From contig CANRLR010000002.1 in NCBI GenBank assembly GCA_947631505.1, positions 159,792 through 223,791 on the forward strand: 64,000 nucleotides of DNA. The letters run 5' to 3'. Positions 53,631-61,845 of the stretch are shown piece by piece (positions within the stretch are counted from its first letter, which is position 1; every line of letters starts with the position of its first letter). The position numbers and the translations under genes were made by a program. Below the pieces are notes generated by a model, which searched no databases, had not been told where the DNA came from, and was given only the letters and a program-made list of their open reading frames with translations. The DNA is from an uncultured Lachnospiraceae bacterium. Its GTDB lineage: Bacteria; Bacillota; Clostridia; Lachnospirales; Lachnospiraceae.

Positions 53631-53710
53631 TATAGGAAAGTCCGGCATTTGCGGAGCGAAGTTTGCTACAGGCAAACTTTGAGAGCGTCGGGTTTTCACG
53701 ACGCTTTTTT
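53631..53710 (+). repeat. Terminator-associated structured repeat, copy 3
   Basis: TATAGGAAAGTCCGGCATTTGCGGAGCGAAGTTTGCTACAGGCAAACTTTGAGAGCGTCGGGTTTTCACGACGCTTTTTT. Confidence 0.9.
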
Positions 53711-53738
53711 GTTGTAAAAATATAGGAGGTACATATAA

Positions 53739-55553
53739 ATGTTACAGATTTTGAAAAAAACCTATCCTTATTACGGTAAAATTTACGGTGTATTGATTTT
53801 GTGTACGCTGTTGGGACAGGTGCAGGGATTGCTGATGCTCATTGAGCCACAGATCATATCACTTATTGTGGACAGCGTGATCAATCCGGCACTGGGGAAA
53901 GCACCGGAGGCAAACAGCAGCATTTTTTCCTTTGTCATATCGGGATGTGAGCAGTCGGATTGGTGGGGGATGTTATGGCGGTTGATTTTATTTTTAGCAG
54001 GTACCATGTTATTGTATTTTTTCACTTTTTATCTGAGATGGAATCTGGCACACTACTTCTCGATTCGATGTGATAATAAATTGAGAGGGGCAGTCATGAA
54101 AAAAATTCATTCGTTTGGACCTTCTCTTATGAAAGAGTACAGCAACGGGGATCTGATTACGATTGTAAACTCGGATTCTCAAAGAATACGGGATTTTCAT
54201 GTGGCAACGATACCATTTATGGTCGACAGTATTATTTACATTGCAATTGCATTGTATTTCTTATCCCGAATCAGTCTGCTTCTTATGCTGATTCCATTTA
54301 TTACGGTGGGAATATTTGTTGTTATAACGAAAGGTATGATGAAATTGTTCGATACCTTGTATGACGGAATCTGGCAGAAGAACTCAGAGCTGAATACAGA
54401 AACGCAGGAAAGTATTTATGGAATCCGCACGATTAAATCATACGGACGCGAAGATATAAGAAAAAAACGCTTTTATAAGAGGAGCGAGGATGTAAGAGAT
54501 TATTCTTCTATGTTCGGAATTAAGCGTGCCCGTTACATGCTTGCCTTTGACGGGGCAGACCAGATCGTCATGCTTCTCAGTATGATCGTCAGTATTTATC
54601 TGGCAAGTAAGTTTGAGATGACCAGCGGGGAATATTCGTCTTTCCTGATTTATTTACTGGGTATTATCGGTTCTTTTGTGGATTTGATTTTCTTCGCTAC
54701 TGACATTCAGGGGGAAAAGGTAAGTGTGAGGAGAATGTTTGGATTTTTGGAAAAAGAAAATCCGGTATTGGATTCCTACGGAACAAAAAAAGTCGGTGGG
54801 AAACCACATATCCGCCTAGAGCATGTGACCGTTTATGAGAATGACAAGAGAGAAAAGAAATTAGTAGATGATGTGAGCCTTGATATTCCTTATGGAAAGA
54901 AGGTGGGAATTATGGGACGGACCGGCAGCGGTAAGTCGGTGCTCTTAAAAGTAATGCAGGCATTCCGGGAATATGAGGAAGGAGAGATTCAGATTAATGA
55001 TGTTCCGTTTCATGAGTATGACCGGGGAGAGATAACGAGAATTTATGGATATGCCATGCAGGATGTATTTTTGTTCTCCCATTCCATTGCGGCAAACATT
55101 GCCTATTACCGGCCGGACGCCTCTGAGGAGGAAATTGAGAAGTTTGCTGAAATTGCCTGTGTGGATGAATTTGCCCAATATTTCCCGGACCACTATGAAA
55201 CAATAATCGGGGAGAAGGGCTTTGGGCTTTCCGGTGGACAGAAGCAGCGTGTTGCCATTGCAAGGGCACTCTTAAAGGATGCTCCGGTAACGGTGCTGGA
55301 TGACTGTACCAGTGCTCTGGATATGGATACGGAAAGTAAAATTTTCGTGAATCTGGAACGGCATTTCAAGGAAAAGACATTAATTATGGCAACGCATCGT
55401 GCCAAGGCATTAAAAGATTTTGATGAGATTCTTTTTATGGATGACGGAAAAATTATTGAGAGAGGAACCTTTGATGAATTGATGGAGCAGAACGGTGCCT
55501 ATGCCAACATTTATCATCAGCAGATGGATCGGGAGGTGTATGTCAGTGAATAA
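53739..55553 (+). CDS. Heterodimeric ABC exporter half-transporter, degenerate catalytic Asp (BmrC/LmrC-like)
   Basis: MGRTGSGKSVLLK, LSGGQKQRVAIARAL, Walker B VTVLDDCTSALD with Asp replacing catalytic Glu. Confidence 0.93.
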   Translation: MLQILKKTYPYYGKIYGVLILCTLLGQVQGLLMLIEPQIISLIVDSVINPALGKAPEANSSIFSFVISGCEQSDWWGMLWRLILFLAGTMLLYFFTFYLRWNLAHYFSIRCDNKLRGAVMKKIHSFGPSLMKEYSNGDLITIVNSDSQRIRDFHVATIPFMVDSIIYIAIALYFLSRISLLLMLIPFITVGIFVVITKGMMKLFDTLYDGIWQKNSELNTETQESIYGIRTIKSYGREDIRKKRFYKRSEDVRDYSSMFGIKRARYMLAFDGADQIVMLLSMIVSIYLASKFEMTSGEYSSFLIYLLGIIGSFVDLIFFATDIQGEKVSVRRMFGFLEKENPVLDSYGTKKVGGKPHIRLEHVTVYENDKREKKLVDDVSLDIPYGKKVGIMGRTGSGKSVLLKVMQAFREYEEGEIQINDVPFHEYDRGEITRIYGYAMQDVFLFSHSIAANIAYYRPDASEEEIEKFAEIACVDEFAQYFPDHYETIIGEKGFGLSGGQKQRVAIARALLKDAPVTVLDDCTSALDMDTESKIFVNLERHFKEKTLIMATHRAKALKDFDEILFMDDGKIIERGTFDELMEQNGAYANIYHQQMDREVYVSE

Positions 55554-57351
55554 GAAAAATCTTTATTTTGAAGATGAGATAACGGAGGAGAAGTTTAACT
55601 GGTTTATGTTAAAACGTCTGGTTCATTATGCCGGAGAGTTAAAATCCACGTATATAAAATTAATTGTTCTATCTGTTGCGACCAGTTTATTAGCGTTAAT
55701 TCCGGCAGCCATTAATATGAAGATCATTAATGAGATATTGCCGCAAAATGGTACTGTGCCGGATAATATAATAGCAGATTCGGCGATTCTGTTAAGTTTT
55801 TGGTTCACGCTGAGTATTGGTGGAGTTGTCTCCAATTATATTACGTCAAAGGTTTCGACAAAGCTGGGAAATCAGATTATCTGTAACTTACGAAAAGATC
55901 TATTTGACCACTTGATGGAACTTAGTTTTGAGTATTATGACAACCGTCCGACAGGAAAAATTCTTGTCAGGGTGACGAATTATACCGATGAGATTGCCAA
56001 TTTTTTTATCAATGATATGACGAGAGTTCTTGGTAATGTATTTCTCATGGTGCTTGCTTTTGTCAGTATTGCCTTTATTGAAATCCGTATGGCAGCAGTA
56101 ACATTTGCTGTCAGCATCCCGATTTTTTTCCTGATGTGGATTCTTGCCAGAGCACTTCACCGGAAGGTGCGTGTGGAACGGAATAAGCAGAGCAACCGTA
56201 CTGCCTTTGTGGCAGAGGATATTAACGGTTTAGAGGTTATTAAGGCTTTTAACCGGGAAGCGTTAAATGATGAGATTTTTACAGAGCTTTCGGATAAATA
56301 TCTGAATGCTTATATGGGCTCTACCCGGTATCGGGAAATGTTTTTCCCGCTCTCCCATTTCATTATTCAAATGCTCTGCAATATTGTGTTATATGTGACA
56401 GCACTGTTCATAACAACCAATCATATTGGTACACCGCTTACGCTGGGTGCTCTGATTACGATTACGACCTATATGCAGCGGTTTTCCAATGCGGTATTTG
56501 TTATATGCCAGAGACTGCAGTCTATTTCCAATGTAACTTCCAATATCGAACGGATTTTTGAAGTCATGGATACACCGCCTAAGATCGTGAACAAGAATGG
56601 AGCAAAGGATGTAAAATCCGTTACAGGCAGGGTGGACCTGGAAGAAGTAGATTTTTCCTATGTACCCGGTGTGCCGATACTGGAACAGGTAGATCTGCAT
56701 GTAGAGCCGGGGCAGATGATTGCACTGGTTGGGCCGACAGGAGCGGGAAAAACGACGATTGTCAGTTTGCTGAGCCGGTTCTATGACATTGATTCGGGAA
56801 GCATAAAAATTGATGGAACGGATATCCGTGACATGACCTTAGAATCTCTGCGAAAGCATGTTGGCGTTATGATGCAGGATACCTTTTTGTTCCGGGGAAC
56901 GATTATGGACAATATCCGTTTTTCCAAACCGGATGCTGCGGATGAAGAGTGTATAGAGGCAGCGAAAAAGGCATTTGCCCATGATTTTATTATGAAAAAG
57001 GAAGCGGGCTATGAAACGATGCTTTCCAATAACGGCAGTGAATTGTCCGGTGGTGAAAAGCAGTTAGTTTCTTTTGCCAGATTGCTACTTGCCGAACCAC
57101 AGATTATTATTTTGGATGAGGCAACCAGTAATATTGATACACAGACTGAGCAGGCGATTCAAAAGATGTTTGCAACTGTGTTAAAGGGAAAGACCAGTTT
57201 TATCATTGCTCACCGCCTTTCCACAATCCGCAATGCAGACCGTATTTTATACATTGACAAAAAAGGAATTCTGGAAGATGGCTCCCACAGTGAATTGCTG
57301 CAAAAGGGCGGATATTATGCGAAATTGGTCAGACATTCGGAAAGTGCATAA
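55540..57351 (+). CDS. Heterodimeric ABC exporter half-transporter, canonical site (BmrD/LmrD-like)
   Basis: VGPTGAGKTTIVSLLSRF, LSGGEKQLVSFARLLL, IIILDEATSNID; start overlaps the preceding gene. Confidence 0.93.
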   Translation: MSVNKKNLYFEDEITEEKFNWFMLKRLVHYAGELKSTYIKLIVLSVATSLLALIPAAINMKIINEILPQNGTVPDNIIADSAILLSFWFTLSIGGVVSNYITSKVSTKLGNQIICNLRKDLFDHLMELSFEYYDNRPTGKILVRVTNYTDEIANFFINDMTRVLGNVFLMVLAFVSIAFIEIRMAAVTFAVSIPIFFLMWILARALHRKVRVERNKQSNRTAFVAEDINGLEVIKAFNREALNDEIFTELSDKYLNAYMGSTRYREMFFPLSHFIIQMLCNIVLYVTALFITTNHIGTPLTLGALITITTYMQRFSNAVFVICQRLQSISNVTSNIERIFEVMDTPPKIVNKNGAKDVKSVTGRVDLEEVDFSYVPGVPILEQVDLHVEPGQMIALVGPTGAGKTTIVSLLSRFYDIDSGSIKIDGTDIRDMTLESLRKHVGVMMQDTFLFRGTIMDNIRFSKPDAADEECIEAAKKAFAHDFIMKKEAGYETMLSNNGSELSGGEKQLVSFARLLLAEPQIIILDEATSNIDTQTEQAIQKMFATVLKGKTSFIIAHRLSTIRNADRILYIDKKGILEDGSHSELLQKGGYYAKLVRHSESA

Positions 57352-57384
57352 TTTGAACTTTACTTTTGAATAACAATCATCTAA

Positions 57385-57420
57385 AATAGAATCAGTTAGT
57401 ATCTACTAACTGATTCTATT
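57385..57420. terminator. Perfect 17-bp-arm palindrome after the ABC exporter, likely (bidirectional) terminator
   Basis: AATAGAATCAGTTAGTA TC TACTAACTGATTCTATT. Confidence 0.65.
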
Positions 57421-57445
57421 TATTAGTAACGGGAGGTTTTAGGAG

Positions 57446-57811
57446 ATGAATGTAGGAACAGGAATCGTTCTATTATGTTTGGCAGTGATTATTATCTTTG
57501 CGATTTGGAATTCCAGAAAGCACATGAAGGGAGAAGGGGGCTGCTGTGGAGGCGGAGGAACGGTGAAAGAATATAAGGAGTTAGATGCTCCGGTAAGGGG
57601 AGAAAAGATTGTCCATATTGAAGGAATGCATTGTGATAACTGCAAAAATCGTGTGGAGCATGCCATAAACCGTATAGATGGAGCAGTGGGAAAAGTGAAT
57701 TTGAGAAAGAAAATTGCCTGTGTCCGTTACAGCAGGGAAATTTCAGAGGAAGAAATAATCCGTGCGATTGAGGTGCTTGATTTTAAGGTTACCAAAATTG
57801 AATCCCGTTAA
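57446..57811 (+). CDS. Membrane-anchored heavy-metal-associated (HMA) domain protein
   Basis: N-terminal TM, GGCCGGGG linker, GMHCDNCKNRVEHAINRIDGA. Confidence 0.85.
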   Translation: MNVGTGIVLLCLAVIIIFAIWNSRKHMKGEGGCCGGGGTVKEYKELDAPVRGEKIVHIEGMHCDNCKNRVEHAINRIDGAVGKVNLRKKIACVRYSREISEEEIIRAIEVLDFKVTKIESR

Positions 57812-57877
57812 ATTTATAGTAATTGACTGAAATATGTGTTAAACTTATAGGAAAAACGACAGAAAGGGGCATTTTTG

Positions 57878-60520
57878 ATGCATAATACATCAGAAAATAA
57901 GCCGGGAAATAAAGAGAAGAAACAGATATGTGCGGGAATTCTGGCCCATGTGGACGCGGGCAAGACAACTTTGTCAGAGGGGTTATTATTTACGGCGGGA
58001 CAGATTCGTAAAGTGGGCAGAGTGGATCATGGGGATGCTTTTTTAGATACGTTTGAATTGGAAAAGGAACGGGGGATTACGATATTTTCCAAGCAGGCAG
58101 TGCTGTCTTGGGAGGATACCTGTGTGACGCTTCTAGACACACCGGGACATGTGGATTTTTCGGCAGAAATGGAACGTACATTGCAGGTGCTGGATTATGC
58201 CATTCTTGTCATCAGCGGGGCGGATGGAGTTCAGGGGCATACTCAGACTTTGTGGAAACTATTGCAGGAGTATGAGATTCCGACATTTCTTTTTCTGAAT
58301 AAAATGGATCAGCCGGGGACGGAGAAGGACGCTCTGCTGGCAGAACTGAGAGAGCGGCTTGACAGCAATATAATTGATTTCACGGAGCCAGACAGTGAGA
58401 ATTTTCAGGAGAGTATTGCCCTGCTGGATGAAACTTTACTGGAGGAGTTTTTAAAAAATGGCAGGATCGAGAAGGCGGCTGTATCCGAACGGATCAGGGC
58501 GAGAATGCTATTTCCGTGCTTTTTTGGTTCTGCGTTAAAAATGCAGGGAGTTGAGGAATTTATTCAGGGGTTTTTTGATTATATAGAAGTTCCGGCATAT
58601 GGGGATGAATTTGGAGCAAAGGTGTTCAAAATTGCGAGAGATGAACAGGGAAACCGTCTCACCTATGTCAAGATAACAGGTGGTGTCCTTACGGCACGGA
58701 TGGAGCTGACGGGAGGGGATGGTGAGTGGCAGGAGAAGATAAATCAGATTCGCATTTATTCCGGCAGAAAATACGAAACGGTTCAGGAAGCAAAGGCCGG
58801 AATGATCTGTGCAATTACCGGTCTGACAAGAACTTATCCCGGTGAGGGGCTGGGAAAGGAAGCAAAATCCAGACCACCGATATTGGAACCGGTGCTTACT
58901 TATCAGATTCAACTGCCGGAGGGCACAGATGCCGCCAGTATGCTGCCAAAACTCCGTATGCTGGAAGAGGAAGAGCCGGAGCTGCATCTTGTATGGAGAG
59001 AGGAAGTTCAGGAAATTCAGGCACAGGTCATGGGAGAAGTTCAGATTGAAATATTAAAACATCTGATTGAGGAGCGGTTTGGCGTCAGGGTATCTTTTGA
59101 TGCCGGAAATATTGTATATAAAGAAACGATAAAAAATGCAGTAGAGGGCGTGGGACATTTTGAACCGTTAAGACACTATGCGGAAGTTCATTTATGGCTG
59201 GAACCGGGAGAGCCGGGGAGCGGGTTCCAGGCTGCCGTGGATTGCAGTGAAGATATGCTGGATAAGAACTGGCAGCGCTTGATTGTTACACACCTTTTGG
59301 AACGGGAGCACCGGGGGGTTCTTACGGGAGCGGCATTGACCGATATAAAAGTGACGCTCATAGCGGGGCGGGCTCATTTAAAGCATACCGAGGGAGGAGA
59401 TTTCCGGCAGGCGACCTACCGGGCGGTACGTCAGGGCCTGATGCAGGCAGAATCGGAACTGTTAGAGCCTTATTATCAATTTTGTTTGGAAATCCCGGAA
59501 AGTTCTGTAGGACGTGCTATGACTGATATGAATCGAATGGGAGCGGAATTTTCTATGGAACAGAGGGGGAATGGTGTATCGGTCCTGACCGGACAGGCTC
59601 CGGTTGTGACGATGCGGGATTATGCCGCAGAAGTTACAGCGTATACAAAGGGCGAGGGGAGGCTTTTGTGCAGTCCGGCGGGATACCGTCCCTGTCATGA
59701 GGCGGAGGCTGTTATTCAAAAAACAGAATATCGCCCGGAGCAGGACACAGAGAATCCTTGCGGTTCCGTATTTTGTGCCCATGGTGCGGGATTTTATGTG
59801 CCATGGAATGAAGTGAGAAATTATATGCATATTCAGACAGATTTTGGAAAAAAATATGAGGAAGAAGAGAGTACAAAAAGAACAAAAGAGCAGAGCGTGA
59901 CCGGACGTGAGGAATGGATCGATGTGGAAGAAATTGATGCTATTTTGGAGCGTACTTCCCATGCCAATCGAAAGAAAGAACCGATTTCCCACAAAGGTAT
60001 ATCGGCTAAAAAAGTCCGCTCGGTACAAGCAGAACCGGTGGGATTTTCCAAACCGGCAAAGAAGCCGGAAAACCGGGAACTCTATCTGCTGGTGGATGGA
60101 TATAATATTATTTTTGCATGGGACGAATTGAACGAATTGTCAAAAATTAGTATTGACGGGGCAAGAGGACGGCTTATGGATATTTTGTGCAATTATCAGG
60201 GGTATAAAAATTGTCATCTTATCCTTGTATTTGACGCTTACCGGATTCAGAACCACCGGACAGAAGTGTTACAGTACCATAATATAGCGGTCGTGTATAC
60301 AAAGGAAGCGGAGACGGCAGACCAGTATATTGAGAAATTTGCCCATGAAAATGCGAAAAAACATCATGTTACGGTGGCGACATCCGACGGAATGGAGCAG
60401 ATAATTATACGGGGAGAAGGCTGCCGTCTCATGTCGGCAAGAGAGCTTCTCGCTGATGTGAAAAAGGTGGAAGAAGAACTGAGAGAAAAATGTATACAAA
60501 CGAACGAGGAAGGATTATAA
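57878..60520 (+). CDS. Tet(M)/EF-G-like translational GTPase fused to a C-terminal NYN (YacP/Rae1-like) nuclease domain
   Basis: GTPase motifs AHVDAGKTT, RGITIF, DTPGHVDF, NKMD; domain IV/V Tet-like; C-terminal YLLVDGYNIIFAWDE...LILVFDAYR...TKEAETADQYIEK...VTVATSDGMEQ. Confidence 0.92.
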   Translation: MHNTSENKPGNKEKKQICAGILAHVDAGKTTLSEGLLFTAGQIRKVGRVDHGDAFLDTFELEKERGITIFSKQAVLSWEDTCVTLLDTPGHVDFSAEMERTLQVLDYAILVISGADGVQGHTQTLWKLLQEYEIPTFLFLNKMDQPGTEKDALLAELRERLDSNIIDFTEPDSENFQESIALLDETLLEEFLKNGRIEKAAVSERIRARMLFPCFFGSALKMQGVEEFIQGFFDYIEVPAYGDEFGAKVFKIARDEQGNRLTYVKITGGVLTARMELTGGDGEWQEKINQIRIYSGRKYETVQEAKAGMICAITGLTRTYPGEGLGKEAKSRPPILEPVLTYQIQLPEGTDAASMLPKLRMLEEEEPELHLVWREEVQEIQAQVMGEVQIEILKHLIEERFGVRVSFDAGNIVYKETIKNAVEGVGHFEPLRHYAEVHLWLEPGEPGSGFQAAVDCSEDMLDKNWQRLIVTHLLEREHRGVLTGAALTDIKVTLIAGRAHLKHTEGGDFRQATYRAVRQGLMQAESELLEPYYQFCLEIPESSVGRAMTDMNRMGAEFSMEQRGNGVSVLTGQAPVVTMRDYAAEVTAYTKGEGRLLCSPAGYRPCHEAEAVIQKTEYRPEQDTENPCGSVFCAHGAGFYVPWNEVRNYMHIQTDFGKKYEEEESTKRTKEQSVTGREEWIDVEEIDAILERTSHANRKKEPISHKGISAKKVRSVQAEPVGFSKPAKKPENRELYLLVDGYNIIFAWDELNELSKISIDGARGRLMDILCNYQGYKNCHLILVFDAYRIQNHRTEVLQYHNIAVVYTKEAETADQYIEKFAHENAKKHHVTVATSDGMEQIIIRGEGCRLMSARELLADVKKVEEELREKCIQTNEEGL

Positions 60521-60554
60521 TGAAAAGGAATATATCGAATGGAGGTATCATAAT

Positions 60555-60860
60555 ATGGCAGTGATCGAGATAACAAGAGATAATTATGAAGCAGAGGTTC
60601 TGCAGTCAGACAAGCCGGTATTAATTGATTTCTGGGCAGCATGGTGCGGTCCGTGCCAGATGCTCTCACCGGTCGTGGATGAAATTGCCGATGAGCGGGA
60701 AGATATTAAGGTATGCAAAGTAAATGTGGACCAGAACGAGTACCTTGCCATGGAATTCCGGGTGATGTCGATACCGATGTTAGTTGTAATGAAAGATGGT
60801 GTGGAGACGAATCGTTCAATTGGTGTTATTACAAAGGATGAGATCTTAGGATTATTGTAA
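60555..60860 (+). CDS. trxA: Thioredoxin
   Basis: IDFWAAWCGPCQMLSPVVDEIA. Confidence 0.95.
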   Translation: MAVIEITRDNYEAEVLQSDKPVLIDFWAAWCGPCQMLSPVVDEIADEREDIKVCKVNVDQNEYLAMEFRVMSIPMLVVMKDGVETNRSIGVITKDEILGLL

Positions 60861-60905
60861 TAGGTAATCTTTTTAAACCGTATTTTATGCAGAATGGAGG
60901 TCGTC

Positions 60906-61823
60906 ATGTATGATATTATAATAATCGGTGCCGGAACAGCAGGCTTATCGGCTGCGATTTATGGTGTCCGTGCCGGGAAGAAGGTATTAATATTAGAACA
61001 GAAAAATTATGGAGGACAGATTGTGAATTCTCCTGAGGTGGAGAATTATCCGGGAATCCGAAAAATTTCCGGCTTTGAGTTTGCAAAAAATCTCTATGAG
61101 CAGGCAACGGAACTGGGAGCAGAATACCGGCAGGAGCGGGTTGTCCATGTGAAAGACGGAAAAGAGAAGAAGCAAGTTATTACGGAGTCTGTTTCCGGTG
61201 AGGAAAAGAACTATGAAACGAAGACTGTAATTTTGGCAACGGGAGTTAAGCGGCGTATGCTCGGTGTAGAGAGGGAAGAGGCATTTATCGGTGCCGGAAT
61301 CTCTTATTGTGCCACTTGTGACGGTATGTTTTTCCGGGGCAGGGAGGTAGCAGTTGTAGGAGGCGGAAATACGGCTTTGGAAGATGCCGTATTTTTATGC
61401 GGATATTGTAAAAAGGTCTATGTGATTCACCGTCGGGATGAGTTCCGCGGGGAGGATAAACTGGTACAGAAACTGAAAGAAAAAGAGAATGTCGTATTTA
61501 TATTAAATACGGTTGTGACAGAGCTTTTCGGTGATAAGATGCTGGAAGGGATTCGTCTGAAAGATGTGAAAACCGGAAAGGAGCAGGAATTAACAGTAAG
61601 CGGTGTTTTTGTGGCAATCGGCCAGATACCGGATAATGATGCCTTTGTTGATTTGGTGGAGATGGACGAAAGAGGGTATATTCAGGCAGCAGAGGACTGT
61701 GAAACGAAAGTGCCGGGAATTTATACGGCGGGAGACTGCCGGACAAAAGCAGTGCGCCAGTTGGCGACAGCGGCATCGGACGGTGCCGTGGCAGCACTGG
61801 CAGCGTGTGAATATATCGGATAA
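60906..61823 (+). CDS. trxB: Thioredoxin-disulfide reductase
   Basis: IIGAGTAGLSAAIY, SYCATCDGMFF, GGGNTALEDA; start behind GGAGG. Confidence 0.95.
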   Translation: MYDIIIIGAGTAGLSAAIYGVRAGKKVLILEQKNYGGQIVNSPEVENYPGIRKISGFEFAKNLYEQATELGAEYRQERVVHVKDGKEKKQVITESVSGEEKNYETKTVILATGVKRRMLGVEREEAFIGAGISYCATCDGMFFRGREVAVVGGGNTALEDAVFLCGYCKKVYVIHRRDEFRGEDKLVQKLKEKENVVFILNTVVTELFGDKMLEGIRLKDVKTGKEQELTVSGVFVAIGQIPDNDAFVDLVEMDERGYIQAAEDCETKVPGIYTAGDCRTKAVRQLATAASDGAVAALAACEYIG

Positions 61824-61845
61824 AATGCAAGTGGGAGGATAAGTA

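Noticed and set aside
53631-53710. Considered calling the repeat an IS fragment or CRISPR-like repeat
   Set aside because: No transposase, no spacer-repeat periodicity; copies are tens of kb apart and structured like RNA hairpins.
59462-60028. 188-aa minus-strand ORF under the GTPase-NYN gene
   Set aside because: Antisense shadow ORF, low-complexity composition, no RBS or family motifs.
57878-60520. Simple tetracycline-resistance gene call (tet(M)/tet(W))
   Set aside because: The C-terminal NYN nuclease fusion is not part of classical ribosomal protection proteins; the sequence only supports a Tet/EF-G-like GTPase.
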